Shown: positions 10,617 through 23,070, counted from the stretch's first letter. The stretch: 64,000 bases of DNA from Larix kaempferi (GCA_027924585.1 BSBM01000125.1:1245001-1309000); one strand, 5' to 3'. The notes: a model not told the origin generated them from the letters alone. Made by a program: numbers and translations.

Positions 10617-13560
10617 TCCTTCTTGGGGGACACAAATCCCACCTACTAGGGGGAAACATACATTTGGAAATTGGAATCCTGCCCGGGCACACACAAATAA
10701 ACATCAGTATTTTTACCCCCTTAATTTGAATTCTAGAGTACCTTATCCCAGTGTATCAAACAATCATTGGATCCCACCTCCTCAGACCTCGTCTCTTAAT
10801 CAAGGCAGAACGAACAACCAATGGCATACACCCTTTCAGACACCTCCCCCTACTCAAGGTTTGGTGAATCGACCCAATCAAGGATTTGGCAACTCTGCAT
10901 GGGTCCCACCACCCCAGGTATCTACACCGTTCAATCCCACCCATCAACATTTTCAACAACCGGTTTACAATTCGATTCCGAATCAATTAGTAAATCCTAT
11001 GATTCCCAACCAACAACCGGTTAACCAGATGGTCCCCAACTCATAGAACTTCCAACGGTACCCTGCTGGTAACATGTATGGGTATAATATGCAACAATAT
11101 GCAGTGCAGGGTCCGACAGGTGTCCTAGCACACCATCGATATTATTCATTCCCGTCATCTAATAGACAACTTCCCTTCCTCGTAACATTGGACTTGCCCG
11201 ATTTTTCAAGATTCATAAATGATCCCATTTGGAATGAACCACATTGGACACCTATTCTTGCCAAAATACCATCGGAATCCCGAAATTCGATGCTAAACCC
11301 AGAGAAGACCCGAAAAATCATGTCATGACATTCAATCTTTGGTGTTCTTCGAACTCATTGATGGATGAATCTATATGATTAAGGATCTTCCAACGAACAC
11401 TCACTGGAACGACAAAAAAATGGTGTATCGAGATGCCACAACACTCTTTCAGATATTTTAACTCCCTTTCCATGTAGTTTTTGACACATTTCCAGCTTCA
11501 CATTCGATATGAGATTGGCACGAGCCTCTTAAATTTGTTGCGGAAATCTACTGCCACTCACATTTAAGATCATATTCATGAATGAGGAGACACCGAAGAT
11601 TAATTAAGGCTCCTACTCCCGACCAATTATTGGTTGATTGGTTCACAAAGTCATTATTGCCACCTATTGCTAGGGATGTTGCAATGGGCAGGGCTGTTAC
11701 ATAAGCACAGGAAATCGCTTGTGCTCAATATCTGGATTTGGTTTATTCCCAATCTGGAACTCTATATGAACTGAGTCCTCATGCCCCTCGCTCCACTGGT
11801 AATCCATCTAGGCCCTCTACCGAACTTCCTATCGATGGTGTAGTTGGTTCTGTGAAATCCCATCCTACAACCAAATATAATGGACAACAAAAAACTATTG
11901 CTCCACCCCAAAACCAGGATGCATCCAAAAAAACTACTTCTCCTGCTCAGACCTCCGAGGGGAATGCGGTTCAATCCTCACCACAACAATCTAGAGGAAA
12001 AAAGAATAATAACAAAGGGAAACCCAAAAAATCTTCTCCTCGGCAAGAAAATCCCAAACCACAACAAACCAATGTTGATAACAAACCCAAACGGAAATCT
12101 AAGATACCTTGAATTATATGCTAGGAAGACAATTATACAAAATAATTTCCTTATAAAGAGGAAGTCAATAAATTTGTCAAAGGATCTTCCCTCCCGATAT
12201 TCTTAACTGACCCTTTCCCACACCAACAACAACAAATGGTCGCACACAATCCCCCACAAGGGGGAAACCAAAATGATCCCACCCAACCAGAGACATCCTC
12301 AAATCGTGATATCCTTATGATGAGCAATGAGACTGTCCATATATCCACTTGATCAAAGACGTATGACTCTGTTCCAAGTTCAAACAAGAATGGGAATTCC
12401 AAAGATAAAATCCCCATGTAATATCTTCCTTCTACTCCTCCTTCTACAGGCTCTCTTCATATCGAGAGGCCTCTTACTGAAGCAGTGTTGCACCCACCAA
12501 AGGCCACCATTTGAAAGGCAACATTCAATCCAAACGCGCGAGCTTCCCAAAATTACAATATCGTTGAGGATTTAGCTCAAGCACCTGGCACAATGTCCAC
12601 TCTCGAAGTTCTACAACACTGTCCTACTCAGCGTAGAACCTTATTGTTAGCACTCAGAGCTATTGATCTAGACTCTTCCAACACAATTACGTTTAATTTG
12701 GAATATTTTAAACCCAGACTCTCTCATCAATTTTCTTTTCAGATTCATACCAAGATTTGTGGAAACAAAATCCATTGTACGTTTTGGAGAAAGGTGCTTC
12801 CACCTATATCATGTCTTTGTCTTGTTGGATATATATCGGCTCTCTAGAGGTAACTCAGTCTCCTACTACTTTGAAAGATTTTGACGACTGTGGTTTTCAA
12901 CCTTACAGAATCATCCCATCAGTCGTCGTAGAACTAGGGGGGAAAACCGTATCTTTCCACGTTGAAATAGTAGATGCTCCATTGGATTACAAAATCCTAT
13001 TAGGTCGAAATTGGTTTTATGCCATGTTGTCATAGCATCTTCTGGCTTCCATTTGGTCCAATTTCCTCATCAAAGGAAAATTGTCACCATTGATCATTTA
13101 GACTTTTGCACTCCAGATATTCATTCCAACACCACCAACAATGTCCCAATGTTGACACAATCTCAGCATCACTATGAAGACATTGGCGTTGGTCTGCTGA
13201 AATATTCCTCCATCATTGGAGTATTCCCGGAGCTCCCAACCATGATCTTTTCGATCAACATGATATATTCGAGTACTTTTCAACCCCACGAACCTAGCGA
13301 TTCCTAGGTTACACTGAGTCCCTCCGAGTGTGAAACCATCGATGTTTTGATGCCTCTGAACCTCAATCAAGCAACATACCACGCGATTCAATCCGCTTCC
13401 AATTAGATCAATACTATCGACCACCATACAGTGGTAGCTCTCCCGTCTAGGATCAATTCATCCTTTCCCTCTATTGACTCCCTCTCCTAGAATTTTCCTT
13501 TCGAGGAGTCTATTATGGAGATCATGAGCATTGATGAATTACCATGGGAAGATCACCATC
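10617..13560 (+). pseudogene. element H gag and protease, copy 1
   Basis: Broken reading frames on the + strand. At 10603-11046 there is a Pro/Gln/Asn-rich gag N-terminal part (QGFGNSAWVPPPQVS, NPMIPNQQPVNQMVP). Near 11160-11330 comes a capsid-type region starting NRQLPFLVTLDLPDFSRF. At 11738-12112 there is a Ser/Pro/Lys-rich linker with RGKKNNNKGKPKK. At 12757-13035 there is a retropepsin-like domain, whose active-site loop here reads EKGASTYIMS in place of DEGAST, followed by DAPLDYKILLGRNWF. The active Asp is therefore lost in this copy, while copy 2 keeps it. The protein would be capsid plus protease in an intact element. Confidence 0.82.
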
Positions 13561-13611
13561 ATCAGTCATCCATCCCTACGATCCATGCGGTAGAAACCGA
13601 CACAAAACCCA
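10617..13611 (+). repeat. tandem duplication of element H, first copy
   Basis: Offset 3067 bp from the second copy: 10617 matches 13684, and 12593 matches 15660. The first copy lacks its first roughly 72 bp because element A is inserted there. The copy-to-copy junction is at about 13611/13612, just after ACACAAAACCCA, where sequence switches from the end of protease back to upstream gag. Confidence 0.93.
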
Positions 13612-16600
13612 AACTATTGGAGGACAACCCTTTGTTAGTATCCCAAGCGGGACCAAAAACCAATTTCCTCCATTAGGACCACTTCCTTCTTGGGGACCAC
13701 AAATCCCACCTACTAAGGGGAAACATACATTTGGAAAAAAAAATCCTGCCGGGGGACACACAAATCGACATCAATCTCTTTACCCCCCTAATCTTAATTA
13801 TGGAGTACCTTACCCTAGTGTATCAAACAATCGATGGATCCTACCCGCTCAAACCCCGTCTCTTAATCAAGGCGGAAGGAAAAACCCATGGGATCCAACC
13901 TTTCAAACACCTCCCCCTACTTAAGCTTTGGTCAATCCACCCAATCAAGGATTTGGGAACTCTGCATGGGTCCCACCACCCCAGGTATCTGCATTGTTTA
14001 ATCCCACCCATCATCATTTTCAACAACCGGTTTACAATTCGATTTTGAATGAATTGGTAAATCCTATGATTCCCAACCAACAACCGGTTAACCAGATGGT
14101 CCCCAACTCATAGAACTTCCAATAGTACGCTGCGGGTAACATGTATGGGTATAATATGCAACAATATGCAATGCAGGGTCCTATAGGTGCCCTAGCACGC
14201 CATCAATATTATTCATTCACGCAACCTAATAGACAACTTCCCTTCCTCGCAACATTGGACCTGCCCGATTTTTCTAGATTGATGAACGATCCCATTTGGC
14301 ATGAACCACATTGGACAACTATTCCTGCCAAAATACCATCAGATATCCTGAAATTCGATGCTAAACTCGGGGAAGACCCGAAAAATCACGTCATGACATT
14401 CCATCTTTGGTGTTCTTTGAACTCATTGATGGATGAATCTATATGATTAAGGCTCTTCCAACGAACACTCATTGGAACGACAACAAAATGGTATATCGAG
14501 CTGCCACAACACTCTTTCAAAGATTTTAACTCCCTTGCCATGCAGGTTTTGACACATTTCTAGTTTCCCATTCGATATGAGATTGGCATGGGCCTCTTAA
14601 CTTTGTTGCGGTAATCTACTGCCACTCACATTTCCGATCATATTCATGAGTGGAGGAGACATCGAATATTAATTAAGGCTCCTACTCCTGACCAATTATT
14701 GGCTGATTGGTTCACAAAGTCATTACTGCCAACTATTGCTAGGGATGTTACAATGGGCAGGGCTGTTACATAAGAGCAGGAAATTGCTCGTGCTCAATAT
14801 CTGGATTTGGTTTATTCCCAATATGGAACTCTATATGAATTGATTCCTCATGCCCCTCGCCCCACTGGTAATCCATCTAGGCCCGCTATTGAACTTCCTA
14901 TCGATGGTAGTTGGTTCTGTGAAAGCCCTGCCTGCAACCAAATCTAATGGACAACAAAACATTGTTGCTCCACCCCAAAACCAGGATGCATCCAAAAAAA
15001 CTACTTCTCCTTTTCAGGCCTCCGAGGTGAATGTGGTTCAATCCTCACCACAACAATCCAGAGGAAAAAAGAATAATAACAAAGGGAAACCCAAAAAATA
15101 TTCTCCTCAGTAGGAAAATCCCAAACCACAACAAACCAATGCTGATAACAAACCCAAACAAAAAGCTAAGTTCCCCTGCATTATATGCCAGGAAGACCAT
15201 TATACAAAAGACTTTCCTTATAAAGAGGAAGTCAATAAATTTGTCAAAGGATCTTCCCGCCCGATATTCTTAATTGACCCTTTCCCACACCAACAACAAC
15301 AAATGGTCGCACACACTCCCCTGCAAGGGGGAAACCAAAATGATCCCACCCAACCAGAGACATCCTCAAATCGTGACATCCTTATGATGAGCAATGAGAC
15401 TGTCCATATATCCACTCGATCAAAGACGTATGACTTTGTTCCAAGTTCAAACAAGAATGGGAATTCCAAAGATAAAATCCCCATGTAATATCTTCCTTCT
15501 ACTCCTCCTTCTACAGGCTCTCTTCATATCGAGAGGTCTCTTACTGAAACAGTGTTGCACCCACCAAAGTACACCATTTGAAAATCGACATTCAATCCAA
15601 ATGCACGAGCTACCCAAAATTACAATATTGTTGAGGATTTAGCTCAACCACCTTGTGCAATGTCCACTCTCGAAGTTCTACAACACTGTCCTACTCAGCA
15701 TAGAATCTTATTGTCAACACTCGGAGCTATTGATCTAGACTCTTCCAAAACAATTACATTCATTTTGGAATATTTTAAACCGAGACTCTGTCATCAATTG
15801 TCTTTTCAGATTCATACCAATATTTTTGGAAACAAAATCCATCATACCATTTTGGACGAAGGTGCTTCCACCTCTATCATGTCTTTGTCTTGTTGGAGAG
15901 ATATCAGCTCTCCAGAGGTAACTCAGTCTCCTACTACTTTGAAATATTTCGACATTCGTGGTTTTCAACCTTACAGACTCATCCCATCACTCGTCGTAGA
16001 ACTGAGGAGAAAAACCATATCTATCCGCATTGAAATCGTAGATGCTCCATTGGATTACAAAATCCTATTAGGTTGAAATTGGTTTTATGCCATGTCTGTC
16101 GTAGCATCTTCCGGCTTCCGTTTGGTCAAATTTCCTCATCAAAGGAAAATTGTCACTATTGATCAGTTAGACTTTTGCACTCCAGATATTCATTCCAACA
16201 CTACCAACAATGTCCCACTGTTGACACAATCTCAGCATCTCTATGAAGACATTGGCCTTGGTCTGCTGAAATATTCCTCCATCATTGGAGTATTCCCGGA
16301 GCTCCCAACCATGATCTTTTCGATCAACATGATATCTTCGAGTACTTTTCAACCCCACGAACTAACGATTCATGGGTTACACTAAGTCCCGCCGAGTGTG
16401 AAACCATCATTGATTTCATGCCTCTGAACCTCAATCAAGCAACATACCATGCGATTCAATATGCTTCTGATTGGATCGATACTATTGACCACCATATAGT
16501 GGAACCTCTCCCGTCTCAGATCAATTCATCCTTTCCCTCTATTGACTCCTTCTCCCAGAATTTTCCTTCCGACGAGTCTATTATGGAGATCATGAGCATT

Positions 16601-16678
16601 GATGAATTACCATGGGAAGATCACCATCATCAATCATCCTTCCGTACGATCCACGCGGTAGAACCCGACACAAAATCC
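13612..16678 (+). repeat. tandem duplication of element H, second copy
   Basis: Full 3067-bp unit. The first copy parallels it up to about 13611, and this copy alone runs on into the polymerase region (after removing element B). The two copies differ at many scattered sites and have different stops, so the duplication is old. Confidence 0.92.
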
Positions 16679-16712
16679 ACCATTTCACTAGTTATTTTCC
16701 AAACTAAGATTC
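13620..16712 (+). pseudogene. element H gag and protease, copy 2
   Basis: Same domain order as copy 1. The Pro/Gln-rich part is at 13544-14113 and the capsid region at 14141-14446 (QLPFLATLDLPDFSRLMNDP, then FDAKLGEDPKNHVMTFHLW). Further capsid sequence continues with stops to about 14880. The basic linker with RGKKNNNKGKPKK lies at 15031-15115. A zinc-knuckle relic (CIICQEDHYTKDFP, last Cys missing) is near 15177-15220. The protease at 15660-16076 has the loop ILDEGASTSIMSLSCW and C-terminal DAPLDYKILLG. An Asp-Glu-Gly-Ala loop instead of Asp-Thr/Ser-Gly-Ala recurs in plant Tat-like elements. The reading continues to IFQTKIPI, where element B interrupts it. Confidence 0.85.
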
Positions 16713-16717
16713 CCATC

Positions 16718-17782
16718 TGTTATAGCTTGAAATGACACCTCTCCGTCCGCCACGACACTTGTTTCCCTTGGTCGCATGACGACACTTCTTGAGATCAAGT
16801 TCAGTCACACAACAGGACATTTGTGGATGGAGAAGTCATTTGGGACACTAAAAATGGTTGAAATTACCTCATTCTTGACCCATTTGATGTATATGACCCT
16901 TAGGACCATTTTTCCAGACCAAACCATCTCCTGAAAATGAGTAGAAAAGCCTGTTTTTGGCCATTTTTCAATATGAGCGTTGGTACACAGGCATGATAGT
17001 AGCGTGTATACTCTTTTGAGCGTGACTCCACTGTTATAATAGTAGCGCCCAATGCCATGTGTACGCGACTTTGTCTACTGTAGAGTAGCGTACACCCTTG
17101 TTTTGGTCAAAATCTCGAAATTCGAGTAAGTTAAGTTGGTTGGGAAACCTCTTGAGCGGTTGTAACTTCTTTTCTTCTTCCTCACTGACTATATAAGGAG
17201 GGTAGAAGGGCCATGTGAGGGGACCAAGCCCAATTACAAAGTTATGCTGGAGGAATGGAGACCCTCATCCCCCTCTCTTGTGCTTCAGTTTTGGTAAACC
17301 CTAGTACAATTGCTTAGAGGCTAGGATCCTTGGAGAACAGAAGCAGGAGACCTTGAATCTAGTTTTCGTGAAGTGCCAAGCTTGAAGGAAGGTATAAATT
17401 TATGTACTTGCTTTCATTCATTAATAAAGATCAGACGTTCTTCTCTTTCCAAATATGACCTATTAATGTGTCTTAGATTTGATTACAATTTGTTTATAAT
17501 CTGATGTCTTCTTCTATTATGAATATCAATCTTATATATGTAGTCAAATGTGTTTGAGAAAGGTATCAAGTTGTTTTGCAGGTCAGGGAATTGCGACACT
17601 GGATAAGCATTGAAGAGCAAGGGAGGAAAAGCTAGGATCAACCTTCTGAATGAGGTGCCTACATCTATAAACCCTAATCTCTTCATTTATTTGTTGTACT
17701 TGCAGAATTCTTATAAGTCTATCTTTATCATCGTAAGTTGGTAGTTTCTCCCCTGAACTATAGGTGCATTTTCCCCACAACA
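16718..17782 (+). repeat. element B 5' LTR
   Basis: Starts TGTTATAGC and ends CACAACA. A TATA-type box CTATATAAGG lies at about 17189-17198. Several AGTAGCG words occur at about 17000-17100. The AATAAAG near 17423 may serve as a polyadenylation signal. The partner LTR is 25003-26066. The two LTRs differ at only a modest number of sites by eye, so B is younger than H. Confidence 0.93.
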
Positions 17783-17785
17783 GAA

Positions 17786-17803
17786 TGGCGACTCCGTTGG
17801 GGA
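17786..17803 (+). promoter_or_regulatory. primer binding site, tRNA-Arg type (element B)
   Basis: TGGCGACTCCGTTGGGGA lies three bases after the LTR end. Ogre/Tat elements use a tRNA-Arg complement of nearly this sequence, with CGC where this copy has CGT. Confidence 0.85.
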
Positions 17804-19829
17804 AAGCCTAACTGCGTAGGGGTATCCAAGGTCATTTATTCAATCTTGTTTGATGGTCTTTGTTCGTTTTCTTGATTAGGATCAGTTAGTAGGCTCTGTT
17901 TGACCCTCCTTGGCTCTTACAGACCCTTCCCAGCCCTTGCAAACCCTTGTGGACCCGGGGTGTGGTGGTTTTAACCCCATTTTCCCAACTTTTTCCACCT
18001 GTACGCTATTGTTTGTACAACACAGTAGCGCCCATACGCTACTTTTCCTCTGCACAGTAGCGCCCATCCTGCTATGGGTGCTAGTTTCCTTCATACACAG
18101 TAGCGCTCAAAATCTAGGTTTGATTTTTTTGAGTTTTTGGGTTGTGGACCCAAATATGGGGGCTGTGGCTGCATTTTTTGGGGTCCCTGATGACCCTAGG
18201 TCTGAGTTAAACCACTGTAAGTGGTCTCCCATCCTTGTACTGATCCTACATTCATGATTTGAACCTCTTTTGATCATTTTGGGCTTGTTTGGGAAGTTTT
18301 GGGGTTTGTTGACCCAAGTTGGGGGGTTGTGGACCTGTTTGGTGTTTTGTACCCTAATTTGTGTCTGATTGAACCTGATTACCCCATTTCCATTGGATTT
18401 GAAACCTCTTGAGTCTTCTTGACCCTATTTGTATCTATTTGAGTGAAATTTCTCTTTTAGGTTGGTTTCTTATCCTCCCTTATACTTTTAGTTTTTCTTT
18501 TGTAGTAAAAGCTCAAGTGTTTTGGCTGTTGTTCAAGACCTTGTTTGCATTGTTTATGTGCAGACCTGACTTTACCAAACCATACTTCTTCGTAGGTCAT
18601 TTGCTTCATTTGGGTCTAAAAGTAGTTTTTGTACTCTTTCCCCAATGGTTGGCATGCTTACATCAATAAGAATTTGAAAGTCATATTTGGTAGCTTTTAC
18701 TGTTTCATAAAGAGAACCTAAAAGTTTCTTTGCTTTTGTTTTGATAGTAGGGTAGTTTCAGTTTTGTTTCTTACCTTTGAAAGCATAAAGAATTTTGATT
18801 CATTTTCTGAATAGAGTACCTTGCAAGTGGCTTAAAAGATTTTATAGTGCTTTGCATCAAAAAGAACAAGTTTTCTTTTGCATACCTAGTTGCTTGAGTA
18901 GCTGCATTCTTAGGTTTTGAGTTTATTTTTGTACATTTAGACTTTATTTTTACCTTTTTTGCATTCGAAAGATTAAAAAATTGCATTTGCACATGCATTC
19001 TAGATCATAATTTTAAGACTTGCACTGAAAAGAAAAAGATTTGTTTGGTGGTAAATATTTCATTTTCAGTACTCTATCCCTGTTATAACCACTCTCACAC
19101 ACCCACTACCTTTTTGAGTAAGCAAGTAACCTTTAAAATGAAATCTAATAAAATGTACTAGCAACATTTTCTTTTCTAGGTTACACTACACCAACTAGTC
19201 TTGGTTAGGATCTTGGGTTTAAAACACCTTAAACCACCCAAGATCACACATTACGCAAAAATCGTAGTAAGACTATCACAGGTAAATCCATTTCACTCAA
19301 AACTTGCCTGGGATCTATGCAGTAGGTCATTGCGAGATCAGATTGTTGGGAATACTCCTCCTACTTTCTGTTCGAGCATACGCCAGGATTGGATTGCATA
19401 TTGGGGACTCTTTCGAGTTTCGGGCTTAGTTACCCTGCCCACGCTTTCTGATTCGACCGGTGACTGTTCCCCCAGGAGTTTTTGGTGTTGTGGTATCCTT
19501 AGTATCTGACCATAGGTTCATACACAGGTGACAGCGGAGGGTATATCTGCTGTACCTAGGACAGACGTGGGAGGAAATCCCTTGCAGGTCTTTGGGAGGG
19601 CGGTTGGGTGATTCCAGCGCTTGCACCATTAGTCATTGTATTGTGGACCCCGGGTAACTGTCCTTCATCCTTCGTTGATCTGTTCTGGGCCCTCATCTCC
19701 CAGACTCTTCTCCGGAAGGCATCTTTTTGCCGGGTTTGATTTACCTAGGACCTTTTTTAGTGGTGTGCTCTTTGTGCTACTTGTTTTAGTTTGCCTTAGA
19801 GAACTTCTTGTTCATTTGAGCAGGAAACT
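17804..19829 (+). other. element B leader, no recognisable gene
   Basis: About 2 kb between primer site and gag-like frame. It contains a cluster of CAGTAGCGCCCAT-type words at 18026-18115 that echo words in the LTR. The rest is T-rich without a long open frame. Long leaders are typical of the Tat/Ogre lineage. I could not identify an extra ORF1. Confidence 0.65.
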
Positions 19830-22004
19830 GTGTCTATCATTCCGGCGAGTTCCAATCAAGGTACCCCTGTTCCAGGGGATCCTTGTGTTGTTCCATTCAT
19901 TGGAAACATTGGTGCTCCCTTAATGGCTACTCTGAATCTTCCTGGATTCACTATTGGGCTGCCGGTTTGGTTGTTTTCAACTCCGAATGCCTTGCATGCT
20001 CCTGACGCTTCTTTTGTGAGCACCTCAAATCAAGAGCATCAGAACCCTGTGCCTCCTTTGCCAGTAACATCTTCTCCTCCTCCTTCTACCTCTTGTGGCG
20101 AAAGTGGCAATACTAGTAGCCAACAGTCTAAAAGGAATAGACAGGGGAAGAATAGGAAGAAGATGCCAAAACAAGGGGGCAGCAACCCAGCCTCTATAAG
20201 TCATGCTGGGGGCAAGCACCCTGCCTCTGCAAGTCATGTAGGGGGCACCTACCCAGCCTCTGGAGGTCATGCTGGGAGAAAAATTTTAGTCACTGAAAAT
20301 CATACTGAAAGTTTGTCTTCAACCACTATCAGTCATGTTGAGGACACATCATTGATCACTGCTAATCATATTAATGACAAGTCACCAGTTCCTGTGAGTC
20401 ATACTGGAGACACCAGATCAGCCACTGCAAGTTATGCTGAGGGAGTTGACATTGTCGACAAACCAAACAAATAGAAGCTTAAGTTCCCTTCTAAGTTTTG
20501 CGAGGGAGATCACCTTACTTACTTGTGCCCTGTACTTCCAGAAGTGAAAAAAGTGTGGTCCTTAGTTCAAAAGTCTGATGCTTCTGAGCAACCAGCCTCT
20601 GTGAGTCATGCTGGGGGCAAGCTATCAGCCAATGCTAGTCATGCTGAGAGTACTGACGTTGTAAAGGAGTCTAAACCTATGGGACGAAAAACAAAGTTCC
20701 CTTGTAAACTTTGTAAGGGAGATCACCTTACTCACCGATGCCCTGCCATTCTAGAGGCATGAAGAGTGTGGTCCATGTCTGAAGGAACCTCTGTTCCTGA
20801 GTTGTCTATAGATTCCCTGCAGTCAGATCAACCTTTGGTTGATAAAGTGGTTGAACCAATGCAATCTTTGGTCGACCCCACTCTTCCTTCAAAGAGTGAA
20901 GTGATCGAATCGATGCAATCTTCGATCGATCCCATCAATCCTTCAGAGATTGATGCACCTACTGCTGAAGTCTTCTGCATCACCAGTTTGGATATTCCTG
21001 AAAAAGGGGGCACTTCATCTGTGCCATGTGAACCCCTACCAAGCCCTAGGACCATTTCCTTTGATTGGAATAGTCTATTCGAGCCTCGTCTTCCTTCTTC
21101 AACACCTTTCCAGATAAAGGTTGATATCGGGAACCATACGGTTAATCGATGCATTGTTGATGAAGGTGCTTTTGTTAGTATCTTATCCGCTTATGCTTGG
21201 AGAGATTTGGGTTTCCCTAATGTTATTCTAGCTGCTAATTGGCCGTTGACCTTCGATAAAAGACCTAGTGAACCGTTTGGATTCCTCCGTCAGGCACCTG
21301 TTACTTTGGGTGGAAAAAAAGTCTTAGTTGATTTTATGGTTTTAAAGGACCCTATGGACTTTGATATGATCCTCGGGCGTGATTACGTTTATGCTATGCA
21401 TGCTGTGGTGTCTACGCTTTTTCGTGTGATGCATTTCCCTCATAACGAAAACATTGTCACCATCGACCAGCTTGCATTCGTTGATCCTCCTTATTACCCA
21501 ACTATAGACCAGTCTGATCCCTCGTCATTAGGCACTACTATGTCACATGGGAATGTTGTGGCATATTGTTCCTTGAGTTCAAATGCTACTAAGAAGAAGT
21601 CTCTGAATTCATGCTTACTTTCTCGGGACTCGGTCCCAGCTTTTGACCAAGTGACACCTCCATCTGAATGTTTAGATATGTGTTCTATCTGGGATGATAT
21701 ACTTCCTTCTGATGAAGTTTTCCTAGAGTCTATAGTGCAGTCTGCCATTCATTTGGATGTTGTTCCAGTCGCAGTTATGTCCAACCCCGGTTTGACCTTA
21801 AATTTGGATCTTCCTACTGTTGAGTCTTTGGACTCTCCTATAGATCCGCAAATCGGTGTTCCTGCTGAGTTTGATTCTGCTTCTAGAATTTTCAACTCCC
21901 ATGAGGATGAATTTGTTTCTGCAGATTCCACATGTCCTTCAACTTTGATCTTCATCCTGAAGTTGATCTTATTGATTGTAAGTCCTCGGGCTTGGGTACC
22001 ATAG
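19830..22004 (+). pseudogene. element B gag tail and protease
   Basis: One frame across the whole block, broken only by TAG at 20472-20474 and TGA at 20760-20762. Residues 1-90 are Pro/Ser-rich. A run of 11-residue repeats follows (consensus xPASxSHxGGx). Two zinc-knuckle units come next: a degenerate one (KFCEGDHLTYLCP, first Cys lost) and a complete one (CKLCKGDHLTHRCP, C-x2-C-x3-H-x4-C). The 412-codon part after the second stop carries a retropepsin-like domain with IVDEGAFVSILSAYAWRDLG and DFDMILGRDYVYAMHAVVS. An acidic Ser-rich tail follows. In intact relatives this would package RNA and process Gag. No polymerase follows. Confidence 0.88.
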
Positions 22005-22792
22005 AGTCTTCATTTGAAAACTCTGACTTGTTTATGCCTGTTTTTGATGATAGTGAAGTTGAAAGTATTTCTACCACAGTGACTTGTATCAGGCATTTCT
22101 TTACATATGTTTTAGATATGATCCGGGTACTGATATTTCTTGGAGACAGGATTCTTAGATGGATGTATACTTGCTTACTGGTCCTTTTCGACACCTTGTG
22201 TGACCATGTCAGGTATATTCGGAACCTTGCATATAGGTTTAGGCTTCCCCGCTGTTATGTTTCATTTGAACCTTTTGCCATCCGAATTTGCCATAGGGTC
22301 GAACTTGTTGGATATTGGTGTGTTAGCCATCTCTTTATGCATCGTGCACCAGTTCGACAGCAGAGCCTACCTAACATGGGTCACCCTAGTCAGCACCCTT
22401 ATGCCATTCTGGTGCCTATGCTGAGTTTTTCTCATAGGCTTGGGAGCCTTTTTAGATTTACCATGACTTTCAGAAGAAGCCTCATATCTTTCTTCCTCAT
22501 ATATTTCTGGCCATCCCTGATAAGGCTCCCATCTTTGTGTTCAAGTTGCATATGCATCTATTATGATCCTGCTTGTGCTAATGAACTTGAAGCCGGCTTC
22601 CACGCTTTTAGCTCGTTATATAAGCCTCCATCTCTGATCTCATTTCCGCTAAGCCCTGTATCATTTTTCCTTCGCAATTTGACACCTTTTACCTGGAGGA
22701 GACACACCCTGAGTGTCCTTATCTTGCTCATGTTCCTTGCATTAGGCATAGCTTTGTTCCATGCGCTTGGAGATAGTTTTGCATGTCCCTGA
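21932..22792 (+). CDS. element B hydrophobic ORF, unrecognised
   Basis: 286 codons in a frame different from the protease frame, overlapping its last 73 bases. The first 45 residues (FDLHPEVDLIDCKSSGLG and on) look like the natural continuation of the acidic protease tail after a frameshift. The rest is rich in Leu, Phe, Ile and Tyr, with several membrane-like stretches, for example near residues 52-80, 185-205 and a final LLMFLALGIALFHALGD. I recognise no family. It could be an envelope-like or membrane ORF in the position such genes occupy in some retroelements, or merely a T-rich non-coding stretch that happens to be open. I favour the second but cannot exclude the first. Confidence 0.4.
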   Translation: MSFNFDLHPEVDLIDCKSSGLGTIESSFENSDLFMPVFDDSEVESISTTVTCIRHFFTYVLDMIRVLIFLGDRILRWMYTCLLVLFDTLCDHVRYIRNLAYRFRLPRCYVSFEPFAIRICHRVELVGYWCVSHLFMHRAPVRQQSLPNMGHPSQHPYAILVPMLSFSHRLGSLFRFTMTFRRSLISFFLIYFWPSLIRLPSLCSSCICIYYDPACANELEAGFHAFSSLYKPPSLISFPLSPVSFFLRNLTPFTWRRHTLSVLILLMFLALGIALFHALGDSFACP

Positions 22793-22810
22793 CATTCGTC
22801 TCCTCCCATT

Positions 22811-23070
22811 GCGAGCATTCTTCTTTTACTTCGAGCTCGTTAAAAACAGTAAGTAGGTTTCGAGCATTCTTCTTTTACTTCGAGCTCGTTAAAAACAGTA
22901 AGTAGGTTTCGAGCATTCTTCCACCTTTCCTTCGAGCTCGTTAAAAACAGTAAGGCGACTACGAACATTTCTTTCATCTTCACTTCGAGCTCGTTAAAAA
23001 CAGTAAGGAATTTACGAGCATTTTCCTATCTCCTTTGAGCTCATTAAAAACAGTAAGGAGGTCATGAGTT
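22811..23070 (+). repeat. element B tandem array 1, 49-53 bp units
   Basis: Five clear units start near 22812, 22861, 22910, 22962 and 23015, each CGAGCATTCTTC-like, then the palindromic TTCGAGCTCG and TTAAAAACAGTAAG. Fading relatives with GGACTC or GGGATCG in place of GAGCTCG continue to about 23400. Tandem arrays near the 3' end are common in Tat/Ogre elements. Confidence 0.92.

Larger units (their letters stand above)
10617..16717 (+). mobile_element. Tat-like gypsy element H, gag-protease section (duplicated)
   Basis: First visible section of the host retroelement that carries all later insertions. It holds two tandem copies of a gag-protease region, then meets element B at 16718. The 5' LTR and start of H must lie beyond position 1, on the far side of element A and copia-1. 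Its continuation is at 26072-26703, 30431-31961 and 61213-62445. Every reading frame carries several stops. Confidence 0.88.

Noticed and set aside
17483-17780. Minus-strand ORFs in the element B LTRs
   Set aside because: They repeat in both LTRs, lack any domain and lie opposite the LTR transcription direction.
22811-23070. Regular 49-53 bp repeats considered as a CRISPR array
   Set aside because: The whole unit is conserved, with no unique spacers, and the context is a plant retrotransposon.
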